NCBI GenBank assembly: GCA_964448285.1
Contig: CAYUWG010000057.1
Span: forward strand, 1 to 24,413
Direction of reading: 5' to 3'
From: CAYUWG01 sp964448285
GTDB lineage: Bacteria > Bacteroidota > Ignavibacteria > SZUA-365
Length of the DNA: 24,413 bases
Of the stretch, positions 16,609-24,318 are shown in pieces (within the stretch, counting starts at the first letter, position 1; each line of letters opens with the position of its first letter). The position numbers and the translations under genes were made by a program. The notes beneath the pieces were generated by a model. It saw only the letters and a program-made list of their open reading frames with translations, was not told the DNA's origin and did no database searches.

Positions 16609-18382
16609 GGAAAAACGCCGGAGTCTTCTCTGGCAACTCGCACTACCGGGCGTCATCATCGTTTTCATCGGCTTCATCCTCTTTTCATTTATCACTGCGG
16701 ATAGAGCACAGACTCAACTCACAGAGGCGATGTTAGACGATCTTATCGTCAGAGCGCATCTCATCGGAAGAGAAGTTCAATCGATGACTCATTCGAAGGA
16801 CAGAAAACTCTGGACGGATGTTTTGATAAACCTGAGCCGGTGGTCGGATTCCCGTATTACCTGCATCAGTCCCGACGGTACTGTTTTAGGGGATTCTGAA
16901 AGAGATCCGAAACTCATGGACAATCATCGAAATCGGCCGGAAATACGAACGGCGTTGGAGGGGAAGAACGGCACGGCTGTACGTTACAGCCCGACACTGG
17001 GATCAGAGATGGCTTATGGTGCGGTGCCATTGCTTCGGGATGGAGAGGTGATTCTCGTTGTCCGCGTTGCCTTTCCAATCAACGAGATAATAGAAACGGC
17101 TGAGTCTGTTCGAAATATATTGTTAGGCATCGGCGCGCTGGTGGCCTTCTTTTCGGTGGGCGTTCTTGTCATCATCATCAAGTCGCGGCTTCGTCCTTTG
17201 AACCACCTTCTCGCCGGAGCGAGAAGATTTTCTCGCGGGGATTTCCAGTATCTCATTCCTGGCATCAAGATCGCAGAATTCGATCATCTTGCCCACGCGC
17301 TCAATGATATGGCAAATCAATTGGATGAGCGGATACGAAGCGCAGTCAACGAACGAAATGAACGGGATGCGATTTTCGCCAGCATGACTGAAGGCGTGCT
17401 TGCAGTCGATCGCGATGAGAAGATCATCAGTCTGAATCGCTCGGCGATGCAACTGCTGAACCTGGAAGAACTGCCAGCGGTAGGAAGGGAATTCCGGGAA
17501 GTGTTCCGCTATGCAGAACTTCAGTTCTTCCTTGAGAGCGTCCTTCAGTCGGGTGGCGAACACGAAAGGATCGTGCATCTGCCGGATTCCAACCGCTGGT
17601 TGCATTTCCGTTGCGCACCACTCACGACGGTTGGCTCGAATGTGATGGGCGCCGTCGTCGTGTTCAACGATATCACGCGACTCAGAAAATTAGAATCGAT
17701 TCGCCGCGACTTCGTTGCGAATGTTTCTCACGAATTGAAGACGCCTATTACCGCCATTCGTGGATTCGTCGAGACTTTGCTCGAAGGTGCATCGAGCAAT
17801 GAAACGGACGTGCGGAATTTCCTTACGATCATAGAACGGCATACTGAGCGGCTTCAGGAACTGATCGATGATTTGCTTTTGCTTGCCAGGATCGAAGAGG
17901 ATGAAGAGAAGAAACAGATTGCCTTTGCGGTAGTCGAGGTTTCCACTGCCGTTCAGAATGCCTTGCATGCCTGTCAGTTTTCTTCCATGCAATCCGGCGT
18001 TGAGTTGAAAACTTCCGGCCACTTGGATTCAGTGCTGCATTGCAATCAAAGACTCGTTGAAGAAGCGCTGATCAACCTGATGCAAAATGCCATTGCCTTC
18101 AGCGAGCCGGATTCGACGGTGGTCATCGACGTCCAACGCCATGATGCAACGCTGACCATATCCGTAATCGATTCTGGATCAGGTATCGCTCCAGAACATC
18201 TCTCCCGTATTTTCGAGCGATTCTATCGCGTCGATAAATCGAGAAGCCGCAAAGGCGGTGGCTCCGGTCTTGGGCTTTCGATCGTCAAACACATCATGCA
18301 AATCCACGACGGGGAAGTGCTCGTTGAGAGCACATTAGGCGTCGGGAGTCGGTTCCAACTCGTTTTCCCAATCAACTCTTAA
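16595..18382 (+). CDS. phoR: Phosphate regulon sensor histidine kinase PhoR
   Basis: A 595-aa membrane kinase. TM1 is at residues ~13-35, a periplasmic domain at ~36-165, and TM2 at ~173-197. A HAMP segment (LRPLNHLLAGARRFSRGDF) and a PAS domain (~255-355, ASMTEGVLAVDRDEKII) follow. The HisKA motif is FVANVSHELKTPITAIRGF with phosphorylated His379. The ATPase domain has N-box NLMQNAIAFS, G1 DSGSGIAPEH, the F box IFERFYRVDKSRS, and G2 GGGSGLGLSIVKHI. It would phosphorylate PhoB under phosphate limitation. I chose ATG 16595, inside the end of phoB; a GTG at 16568 is also in frame. The long periplasmic domain differs from E. coli PhoR, which has almost none, and resembles the PhoR type of Gram-positives and Bacteroidota. 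Confidence 0.93.
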   Translation: MTFLKEKRRSLLWQLALPGVIIVFIGFILFSFITADRAQTQLTEAMLDDLIVRAHLIGREVQSMTHSKDRKLWTDVLINLSRWSDSRITCISPDGTVLGDSERDPKLMDNHRNRPEIRTALEGKNGTAVRYSPTLGSEMAYGAVPLLRDGEVILVVRVAFPINEIIETAESVRNILLGIGALVAFFSVGVLVIIIKSRLRPLNHLLAGARRFSRGDFQYLIPGIKIAEFDHLAHALNDMANQLDERIRSAVNERNERDAIFASMTEGVLAVDRDEKIISLNRSAMQLLNLEELPAVGREFREVFRYAELQFFLESVLQSGGEHERIVHLPDSNRWLHFRCAPLTTVGSNVMGAVVVFNDITRLRKLESIRRDFVANVSHELKTPITAIRGFVETLLEGASSNETDVRNFLTIIERHTERLQELIDDLLLLARIEEDEEKKQIAFAVVEVSTAVQNALHACQFSSMQSGVELKTSGHLDSVLHCNQRLVEEALINLMQNAIAFSEPDSTVVIDVQRHDATLTISVIDSGSGIAPEHLSRIFERFYRVDKSRSRKGGGSGLGLSIVKHIMQIHDGEVLVESTLGVGSRFQLVFPINS

Positions 18383-18395
18383 CAGAATCCTAACA
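18378..18395 (+). promoter_or_regulatory. Candidate Pho box (7-4-7 direct repeat)
   Basis: CTTAACA, a 4-nt spacer GAAT, and CCTAACA form two direct heptamers 11 nt apart. This is the geometry of known PhoB/PhoP boxes, and TTAACA fits the TT(A/T/C)ACA half-site of B. subtilis PhoP. It overlaps the phoR stop codon and lies about 70 nt before the porin start, ahead of the pst genes. The repeat is visible; binding is inferred. Confidence 0.55.
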
Positions 18396-18427
18396 ATAAA
18401 TCTTCGTCTTTGAGGAAGACTACGTCC

Positions 18428-18435
18428 TACATTTG
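18428..18435 (+). promoter_or_regulatory. Possible Bacteroidota-type -7 promoter element
   Basis: TACATTTG matches TAnnTTTG, the -7 motif of Bacteroidota promoters, 28 nt before the porin ATG and 32 nt after the candidate Pho box. No TTG lies at the expected distance upstream (the nearest, in TTTG at 18409, is too close), so this is tentative. Confidence 0.3.
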
Positions 18436-18463
18436 TACGATGTTTTCATTAACAAAGGACAAG

Positions 18464-19649
18464 ATGAACTCTAAGAATTGGGTTCTCATTTTTATTTGTC
18501 TGTCATTCATTGTCTATCGACGCGGCTGGCCAGGAAGACGCCACCAGCATCATTTGGAAGGATGGGCTTCAGATAACGAGTGGTTCAACCAAGATTCGAT
18601 TCGGGTTGGTGCTTCAGAATGATTGGTCATTCCTTAAGGAAAGCGACGTGCTAAGAAATACCGTAGGCGTGTTGCATGATGGAACGCAGTTCCGAAGAGC
18701 GAGGCTCAGCGTTGCAGGCACCCTGTATGAAGCCGTTGAGTTTAAGATGCAGTATGATTTCGCAAAGGGTGATGTTGGCTTCAAGGACCTTTTTTTCGGA
18801 CTCATCGGTCTTCCGATTGCCAATGTGCGTGTTGGGCAGTTTAAAGAGCCTTTCGGCATGGACCAACTTACGAGCGGCACAAACACAGTTTTTCTTGAAC
18901 GTGCGTTGCCGGATGTATTCTTCCCTTCACGACAACCCGGGATTATGCTGTTCAATACAGTGCTCGATTCACGGGTCACCTGGGCGGTTGGGGCTTTCAA
19001 GGACGGCACCTCCGTTGCACGCAACATGAATGATGCGAATTATAACCTAACAGGAAGGCTTACAGCACTTCCGGTCGAGGATGAGAAACTTCTCGTTCAT
19101 ATCGGAGCGGCAGGCAGCAGGCGCAATCCATTGGGCGAAGTGCTTCGCGTCTCTGCAAATCCGGAAGCGAATCTGACCCCGAAGTTCATCGATACGGGAC
19201 TTCTCTCGGCAGCATCAGCGAATCTGTTCGATATCGAATTCGCAGTTCAGTACAGTTCGCTTACCGTTCAGAGTGAGTACACTTCATCACGAGTGTCTTT
19301 GACGAACGGAGAAGCATTGAATCTCTTCGGGTGTTACGTCCAAGGAAGCTTCATGCTTACCGGCGAGAGAAAGCCGTACAGCAAGCGAAGCGGTGTTTTC
19401 TCCGGAATGAAGCCCGCAACGAACTTCACTCCGCGCAACGGTACCGGCGCAATCGAGATCGCTGGTCGTTATTCCGTGTTGGATCTTGAGGAAGCACCCA
19501 ATCAGGGTGACGCCTTAGACAATATCACAGTCGCATTGAACTGGTATCTCAATCCGGTCAGCACGATCATGGTAAACTTCGTTCATTCGCGACTGAAATC
19601 CGGAGGGTCGGCCAATATCCTTCAAACATGATTTCAGGTCGCCTTTTAA
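18464..19649 (+). CDS. Phosphate-selective porin (OprO/OprP-like), reading frame interrupted twice as sequenced
   Basis: An outer-membrane beta-barrel of the OprO/OprP family, expected to admit phosphate. The uninterrupted part (18510-19631, from a TTG) gives IWKDGLQITSGSTKIRFGLVLQ, FRRARLSVAGTLYEAVEFKMQYDF, VRVGQFKEPFGMDQLTS, FFPSRQPGIML and LNWYLNPVSTIMVNFVHSRL, all typical of the family. Two faults are visible. First, the natural start (ATG 18464, with AAAGGA upstream) encodes MNSKNWVLI in another frame. Removing one T from the run at 18489-18493 joins it to ...SLSIDAAGQED, making a normal signal peptide. Second, TGA at 19629-19631 stops the protein just before FQVAF and TAA 19647-19649, that is, before the last strand and the C-terminal Phe needed for barrel insertion. 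Either the gene is a recent pseudogene or the contig has two sequence errors. The second fault is only 30 nt from the assembly overlap. It lies between phoR and pstS, downstream of the Pho box. Confidence 0.88.
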
Positions 19650-19660
19650 ATCACACCAGC

Positions 19661-19715
19661 GAGAAAGAAGAGCAGAGGACTCCATCCATTATGAGAATGA
19701 TTCACCAATTACTTT
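19661..19715 (+). repeat. First copy of a 55-bp duplicated contig end (partial pstS start)
   Basis: These 55 bases are identical to 19816-19870 and include the pstS ribosome site and first codons (ATG 19691). The copy runs straight into the N gap, so it is the end of one contig that overlaps the next, not a second pstS gene. Confidence 0.9.
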
Positions 19716-19815
19716 NNNNNNNNNNNNNNNNNNNNNNNNNNNNNNNNNNNNNNNNNNNNNNNNNNNNNNNNNNNNNNNNNNNNNNNNNNNNNNNNNNNNN
19801 NNNNNNNNNNNNNNN
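19716..19815. other. Assembly gap of 100 N
   Basis: There are exactly 100 N between two identical 55-bp flanks. A fixed-length gap with a k-mer-sized overlap on both sides points to a scaffolder placeholder between contigs that in fact overlap. The true distance is probably zero or negative (minus 55). Confidence 0.95.
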
Positions 19816-19870
19816 GAGAAAGAAGAGCAGAGGACTCCATCCATTATGAGAATGATTCACCAATTACTTT
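19816..19870 (+). repeat. Second copy of the 55-bp duplicated contig end
   Basis: Identical to 19661-19715. It leads directly into the intact pstS reading frame, so this is the copy to keep. Confidence 0.9.
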
Positions 19871-20883
19871 CCCTGAGCCTCGTGTTCGTTGGGCTTGTCA
19901 TCTCGTCCTGCGGAAAGAGCGGCAAGCATGACACCGGCGATCTCTCCGGATCGATTTCGATCGACGGTTCAAGTACCGTCTATCCCTTGACCGAAGCAGT
20001 TGCCGAGGAGTTCAGGATGTTATACCCGAACGTGAAAGCCACGATCGGTGTATCCGGCACCGGAGGCGGTTTCAAGAAATTCTCACGTGGCGAAACGCAT
20101 ATAAGCAATGCGTCGCGTCCGATAAAAAAGAAAGAAGCTGAAGCTTGCGCCGCTGCGAATATTCAGTTCATAGAACTTCCGGTGGCTTACGATGGTCTCG
20201 CCGTCGTCGTCGGTAAGGAGAATACATGGGTCGATTACATGACCGTTGCTGAATTGAAGAAGCTCTGGGAACCGGCAGCTCAAGGAAAGATCAAGAAGTG
20301 GAATCAAATCCGTTCTTCGTGGCCTGATGAAGAAATACACTTGTTCGGAGCGGGGACTGCATCAGGAACGTTTGACTATTTCACAGAAGCAATCGTTGGC
20401 GAGGCAGGCGCCAGCCGAGGTGATTTTACGGCAAGCGAAGACGATAATGTCCTCGTCCAGGGGGTCTCGATGGATCGACTGGCACTCGGCTTTTTCGGAC
20501 TTGCGTACTACGAAGAAAACACTGACAAATTGAAACTCGTCCCCATCAGCGTCGATGATTCGAAAAATGGGAGTGATGCTGTCGTTCCAACTCAGGAAAC
20601 CGTTGCAAACGGAACCTACCAACCTCTTTCACGACCCGTGTTCATCTACGTCAATCTGAAAGAATGCGATAGGCCTGAAGTTCAGACGTTCGTGAGTTAC
20701 TATCTCGAGCACATTGGATCATGGGCGAAAGACGTGGGTTATGTAGCGTTGCCGGAAGACGTGTACGCCGCGGCGAGAAAGCGATTCGAGAAAAGAACGA
20801 CGGGTTCCATGTTAGAAGGAATAGAGAATCACGTTGGTGTTCGTTTGATCGAATTGATGAACAAGCGAACCGCGGACAAATAG
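19846..20883 (+). CDS. pstS: Phosphate-binding lipoprotein PstS
   Basis: A 345-aa phosphate-binding protein of the high-affinity Pst importer. The signal peptide ends in VISSC, with lipidated Cys22. Phosphate-contact motifs are present: SIDGSSTVYPLTEAVAEEF near residues 37-55, GVSGTGGGFKKF with SNASRPIK, and GAGTASGTFDYF near 165-176. ELPVAYDGLAVVV is also typical. It starts at ATG 19846, with AGAGGA 11 nt upstream; ATG 19852 is a second option. The same start also appears before the N gap because of the 55-bp assembly overlap. pstC follows 3 nt after the stop, so pstSCAB is one operon. Confidence 0.96.
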   Translation: MRMIHQLLSLSLVFVGLVISSCGKSGKHDTGDLSGSISIDGSSTVYPLTEAVAEEFRMLYPNVKATIGVSGTGGGFKKFSRGETHISNASRPIKKKEAEACAAANIQFIELPVAYDGLAVVVGKENTWVDYMTVAELKKLWEPAAQGKIKKWNQIRSSWPDEEIHLFGAGTASGTFDYFTEAIVGEAGASRGDFTASEDDNVLVQGVSMDRLALGFFGLAYYEENTDKLKLVPISVDDSKNGSDAVVPTQETVANGTYQPLSRPVFIYVNLKECDRPEVQTFVSYYLEHIGSWAKDVGYVALPEDVYAAARKRFEKRTTGSMLEGIENHVGVRLIELMNKRTADK

Positions 20884-20886
20884 AAG

Positions 20887-21783
20887 TTGAGCTTCGAACG
20901 CAGTGATTGGCGCCGCAAGGAATGGATCATTGAGAAGCTATTCTTTGGAAGCAGCTTCCTCACCGTTTTAGTAACGGTCGGCATCATTGTCATCCTCTTC
21001 TATGAAGCTCTATCGTTCTTTGAATCCGTCTCCCTCATTGATTTCTTCACGGATACGGAGTGGACGCCGCTTTTTACTCAAAAGCGATATGGCATTCTTC
21101 CACTCATAACGGCAACGTTACTCACATCGGCGATCGCGATCGCTGTAGCCGTTCCAATCGGATTGACCATAGCGATCTATCTCAACGAATACGCGCCTCC
21201 GAAATTCACGCGGATCGTCAAACCGACGCTCGAAGTTCTCGCAGCCATACCGACGGTAGTCTATGGCTTCTTTGCACTGATGTTCGTTACGCCGTTTCTC
21301 CAGCAGTTCTTTCCGGAGCTTGCAGGATTCAATGCAATCTCTCCGGGAATCGTCATGGGTATCATGATCATCCCGTACATTTCATCGCTCAGTGAAGATG
21401 CATTGCGAGCCGTCCCGCTGTCGCTGCGCGAAGCGGCATATGGTCTCGGATCGACGAGATTTCAAACCGCGCGGCATGTGTTGATTCCAGCCGCGTATTC
21501 CGGTATCGTCGTATCGGTCATTCTCGGGATTTCGCGCGCGATCGGTGAAACGATGATCGTCGCAATCGCTGCCGGTCAGCAACCGCGGTTGACTTTGAAC
21601 CCGTTCGTCCCGATCGAAACGATCACGACATACATCGTGCAGGTTTCTTTGGGCGACGTCCCTCACGACTCATTGGAATATCGGTCGATCTTCGCGGCAG
21701 GCACAGCGCTTTTCGTACTGACGTTCACGTTGAACAATTTCAGTTTCTGGGTTAAACGCAAATATCAGGAACGCTATGAGTAA
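20887..21783 (+). CDS. pstC: Phosphate ABC transporter permease PstC
   Basis: A 298-aa inner-membrane permease with six predicted helices. The family markers are VSLIDFFTDTEWTPLF after TM1, YGILPLITATLLTSAIAIAVAVPIGL, EVLAAIPTVVYGFFAL, and the coupling loop SLREAAYGLGSTRFQTARHVLIPAA followed by GISRAIGETMIV. The start is TTG at 20887, 3 nt after the pstS stop. No ATG or GTG in frame gives the proper N-terminus, and the sequence MSFERSDWRRKEWIIEKLFF fits the family. Its end overlaps pstA by 8 nt (ATGAGTAA). Confidence 0.96.
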   Translation: MSFERSDWRRKEWIIEKLFFGSSFLTVLVTVGIIVILFYEALSFFESVSLIDFFTDTEWTPLFTQKRYGILPLITATLLTSAIAIAVAVPIGLTIAIYLNEYAPPKFTRIVKPTLEVLAAIPTVVYGFFALMFVTPFLQQFFPELAGFNAISPGIVMGIMIIPYISSLSEDALRAVPLSLREAAYGLGSTRFQTARHVLIPAAYSGIVVSVILGISRAIGETMIVAIAAGQQPRLTLNPFVPIETITTYIVQVSLGDVPHDSLEYRSIFAAGTALFVLTFTLNNFSFWVKRKYQERYE

Positions 21784-22633
21784 TCTCCGCTCGAATCAAT
21801 TGAAGGATCGTCTTTTTCAGTATCTGGGAATTGTAACGACCACCATCGGATTGTTTTTTCTCGCAATCCTTTTGATCGCGGTCTTTTATTTGGGATTCGA
21901 ACGATTGAGTTGGGATTTCCTGACGGGGTCACCTTCACGCTTTGCCGAGAGAGCCGGCTTACTCACTCCGTTAGTAGGTTCACTCTGGATTCTCATTCTG
22001 ACCGCAGTGCTCGCTGTTCCTATTGGAATCGCAGCAGCACTGTATCTCGAAGAGTATGGTGCGAAGACTCGATTCAGTCGTCTCATCGAGATCAACATCG
22101 CCAATCTTGCCGGCGTCCCTTCTATCATTTATGGTTTGCTGGGCATCACGGTGTTTGCACGGTGGTTCACGCTCGGCTCCAGCCTTCTTTCCGGTGCTTT
22201 GACGCTTGCGCTGCTCATACTTCCCATCATCATCGTTGCGGCTCGTGAAGCGATTCGGGCTGTGCCGAATTCAATCCGCGAAGCATCGTTTGCGATGGGA
22301 GCGACCAAATGGCAAACGATATGGATGCAAGTGCTCCCCGCGTCGATGGGAGGAATCATGACGGGAGTGATCATAGCTCTCTCTCGCGCAATAGGCGAGA
22401 CAGCGCCGCTGATCGTTGTCGGAGCGCTCGCGTATGTCCCGTTCGTTCCCACTACACCAATGGATGAATTCTCCGTGCTGCCGATCCAAATATTCAACTG
22501 GACGAGCAGACCACAGGAAGCGTTTTTGATCAATGCGGCTGCCGGTATCATCATTCTCATCACGGCGACGCTACTTCTGAACGGTATTGCGATTTATCTT
22601 AGGAATCGGTGGCAGAGAAGAATCCAATGGTAA
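21776..22633 (+). CDS. pstA: Phosphate ABC transporter permease PstA
   Basis: A 285-aa permease pairing with PstC. Its markers are LSWDFLTGSPSRFAERAGLLTPLVGSLW, AVPIGIAAALYLEEYG, the segment NLAGVPSIIYGLLGITVF, the loop SIREASFAMGATKWQTIWMQVLPAS, and ALSRAIGETAPLIVVGA. There are six predicted helices. It starts inside the end of pstC and ends 22 nt before pstB. Confidence 0.96.
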   Translation: MSNLRSNQLKDRLFQYLGIVTTTIGLFFLAILLIAVFYLGFERLSWDFLTGSPSRFAERAGLLTPLVGSLWILILTAVLAVPIGIAAALYLEEYGAKTRFSRLIEINIANLAGVPSIIYGLLGITVFARWFTLGSSLLSGALTLALLILPIIIVAAREAIRAVPNSIREASFAMGATKWQTIWMQVLPASMGGIMTGVIIALSRAIGETAPLIVVGALAYVPFVPTTPMDEFSVLPIQIFNWTSRPQEAFLINAAAGIIILITATLLLNGIAIYLRNRWQRRIQW

Positions 22634-22655
22634 TGACAACAAACACCCGATCCGT

Positions 22656-23408
22656 ATGAATGTCCTCGAAGCCCGCAACGTTCACGTCTATTATGGTGAT
22701 CATCACGTACTTGACGACGTGTCTCTCAGCATCGCTCCAAACTCCGTAACAGCACTTATCGGTCCGTCGGGTTGCGGGAAGTCCACGTTCTTACGATTGA
22801 TCAATCGAATGAACGACTACATCGAATCCTTTCGCCATGAAGGAGAAATCCTTATCGATAGCACGGATATATATAACGGCTCGATCCGGGTTGAAGAACT
22901 CCGTCGCATGGTTGGAATGGTTTTTCAGAAACCGAATCCATTCCCAAAGACGATCTATGAGAACGTAGTGTATGGATTACGAATTCAAGGAGTGAAAGAC
23001 CGAAACCAACTCGATGAGGTTGTTGAACACTCCCTGCGCCAAGCCGCACTTTGGGATGAAGTGAAGGATACACTGAAGAAATCTGCCTTGGCGCTTTCGG
23101 GCGGTCAACAGCAACGCCTTTGTATCGCGCGAGCGCTCGCGGTCCAACCTTCGATCATTCTGATGGATGAACCGGCTTCGGCTTTGGATCCGATTTCCAC
23201 CGCCAAGATCGAAGAATTGATCTACGAACTTAAACAGCGCTACACGATCATCATCGTAACTCATAACATGCAGCAGGCTGCCCGTGTGAGCGACAAAACC
23301 GGATTTTTCTACCTTGGGAAGCTGATCGAGTTCGACGATACGAACACCGTATTTACGAATCCGAGGGAAAAGCAAACACAGAACTACATCACCGGAAGGT
23401 TTGGATAA
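22656..23408 (+). CDS. pstB: Phosphate ABC transporter ATP-binding protein PstB
   Basis: A 250-aa ATPase with Walker A GPSGCGKST (36-44), the PstB-specific segment NRMNDYIESFRHEGEI, Q-loop VFQKPNPFPKTIYENV (Q91), signature LSGGQQQR (147-154), Walker B ILMDEP (D171/E172), His203, and the normal PstB end TQNYITGRFG. The reading frame stays open into pstA (to 22587), but ATG 22656 gives the standard N-terminus and lies just after the pstA stop. The ribosome site is poor, so coupling with pstA is likely. phoU follows 11 nt later. Confidence 0.96.
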   Translation: MNVLEARNVHVYYGDHHVLDDVSLSIAPNSVTALIGPSGCGKSTFLRLINRMNDYIESFRHEGEILIDSTDIYNGSIRVEELRRMVGMVFQKPNPFPKTIYENVVYGLRIQGVKDRNQLDEVVEHSLRQAALWDEVKDTLKKSALALSGGQQQRLCIARALAVQPSIILMDEPASALDPISTAKIEELIYELKQRYTIIIVTHNMQQAARVSDKTGFFYLGKLIEFDDTNTVFTNPREKQTQNYITGRFG

Positions 23409-23419
23409 GAGGCACTTCA

Positions 23420-24076
23420 ATGTCGATACATCTTCAGAAAGAAATCAGTCATCTCAAGAAAAAAGTGCTGACTCTCAGTGCCATGGTCGAAGAGAATCTC
23501 CGCCAATCCATTCAAGCCATCGACAACAGAGACGCGGAGCTTGCCCGCCAAGTCATTACGTTCGATGAGCGCATCGACGCGATGGAACTGGAGATCGAGG
23601 AAGATTGCCTGAAAACGTTGGCTCTTTATCAACCGGTTGCCGTCGATCTTCGATTCATCATAGCCGTTCTCAAGATCAACAACGACCTCGAACGCATCGG
23701 TGATCTCACAACGAATATCGCAGAGCGTGCAGAGAAACTCTCTGAACTTACACCGATTGCCATTCCGGAGAGGATCGGTCTTCTTGCTGAAAGAACGATG
23801 GCTATGTTGAAGAAGAGCATCGATGCACTGATAGCGCTGGACGCACAACTCTCGCGAGCCGTTTGTGCCATGGACGATGAAGTTGACCAGATCAACAGCG
23901 AGATGTACCGATTCATCAAAGAAGAAATTCGAAAAACTCCTGACCAGGTCGATGCACTGGTTCATCTTCTATCCGTTTCTCGCCAGCTTGAACGGATAGC
24001 AGACCACACGACGAATATATCTGAAGACGTGATCTACATGATCGAAGGCGAGATCATTCGCCATCGAATCGGGTAA
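23420..24076 (+). CDS. phoU: Phosphate signalling protein PhoU
   Basis: A 218-aa all-helical cytoplasmic protein with two PhoU repeats. Each carries the metal-binding signature: ERIGDLTTNIAE at residues 91-102 and ERIADHTTNISED at 191-203. The N-terminal repeat also has DCLKTLALYQPVAVDLRFI. PhoU connects the Pst transporter to PhoR and keeps the Pho response off when phosphate is sufficient. AAGAGG lies 7 nt before ATG 23420. It is the last gene of the pst operon, and no convincing terminator follows. Confidence 0.96.
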   Translation: MSIHLQKEISHLKKKVLTLSAMVEENLRQSIQAIDNRDAELARQVITFDERIDAMELEIEEDCLKTLALYQPVAVDLRFIIAVLKINNDLERIGDLTTNIAERAEKLSELTPIAIPERIGLLAERTMAMLKKSIDALIALDAQLSRAVCAMDDEVDQINSEMYRFIKEEIRKTPDQVDALVHLLSVSRQLERIADHTTNISEDVIYMIEGEIIRHRIG

Positions 24077-24200
24077 AGCAAGATCGCTTCACGAATGACG
24101 TGGGCTTAGTTCCGATCGGATGTCTGCGTTCGACTGTGTGAAAAAATAGCTTGCGTGGAAGATTTTCACGGTTTAGATTGCACTTGTGAGTAGAGGTAGC

Positions 24201-24222
24201 TTACAAGTATGTTCCATTGTAA
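24201..24222. promoter_or_regulatory. Inverted repeat TTACAA-N10-TTGTAA, possible operator
   Basis: A perfect 6-bp inverted repeat with a 10-nt spacer lies about 100 nt before the partial gene at 24319 in the 242-nt phoU-downstream intergenic region. Its size suits a dimeric regulator, but short repeats arise by chance. Nothing else clear is seen in 24077-24318 apart from a weak GTGAAAA/TTTTCAC pairing (24138-24144 with 24163-24169). Confidence 0.25.
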
Positions 24223-24318
24223 TCACCCACACTCAAAATGAATCACACGCATACTGTGGTTCTGAATGCAGGAAATCTCAAAACACACGTACCAATCATC
24301 TTAACGAAAGGCTTTTCT

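Noticed and set aside
18406..18420. GTCTT-TGAGG-AAGAC hairpin after phoR
   Set aside because: A 5-bp stem with no T tract; not a credible terminator.
19629..19631. TGA as a recoded sense codon (genetic code variant or selenocysteine)
   Set aside because: Several intact genes in the window end with TGA, and no selenocysteine insertion hairpin or relevant Cys position is seen at the site.
19628..19849. Small reading frame running through the N gap
   Set aside because: It exists only because N codons are read through; it joins the porin tail to duplicated contig ends.
24300..24306. CTTAACG near the start of the last partial gene as a Pho half-site
   Set aside because: No second heptamer at 11-nt spacing, so a single partial match is not enough.
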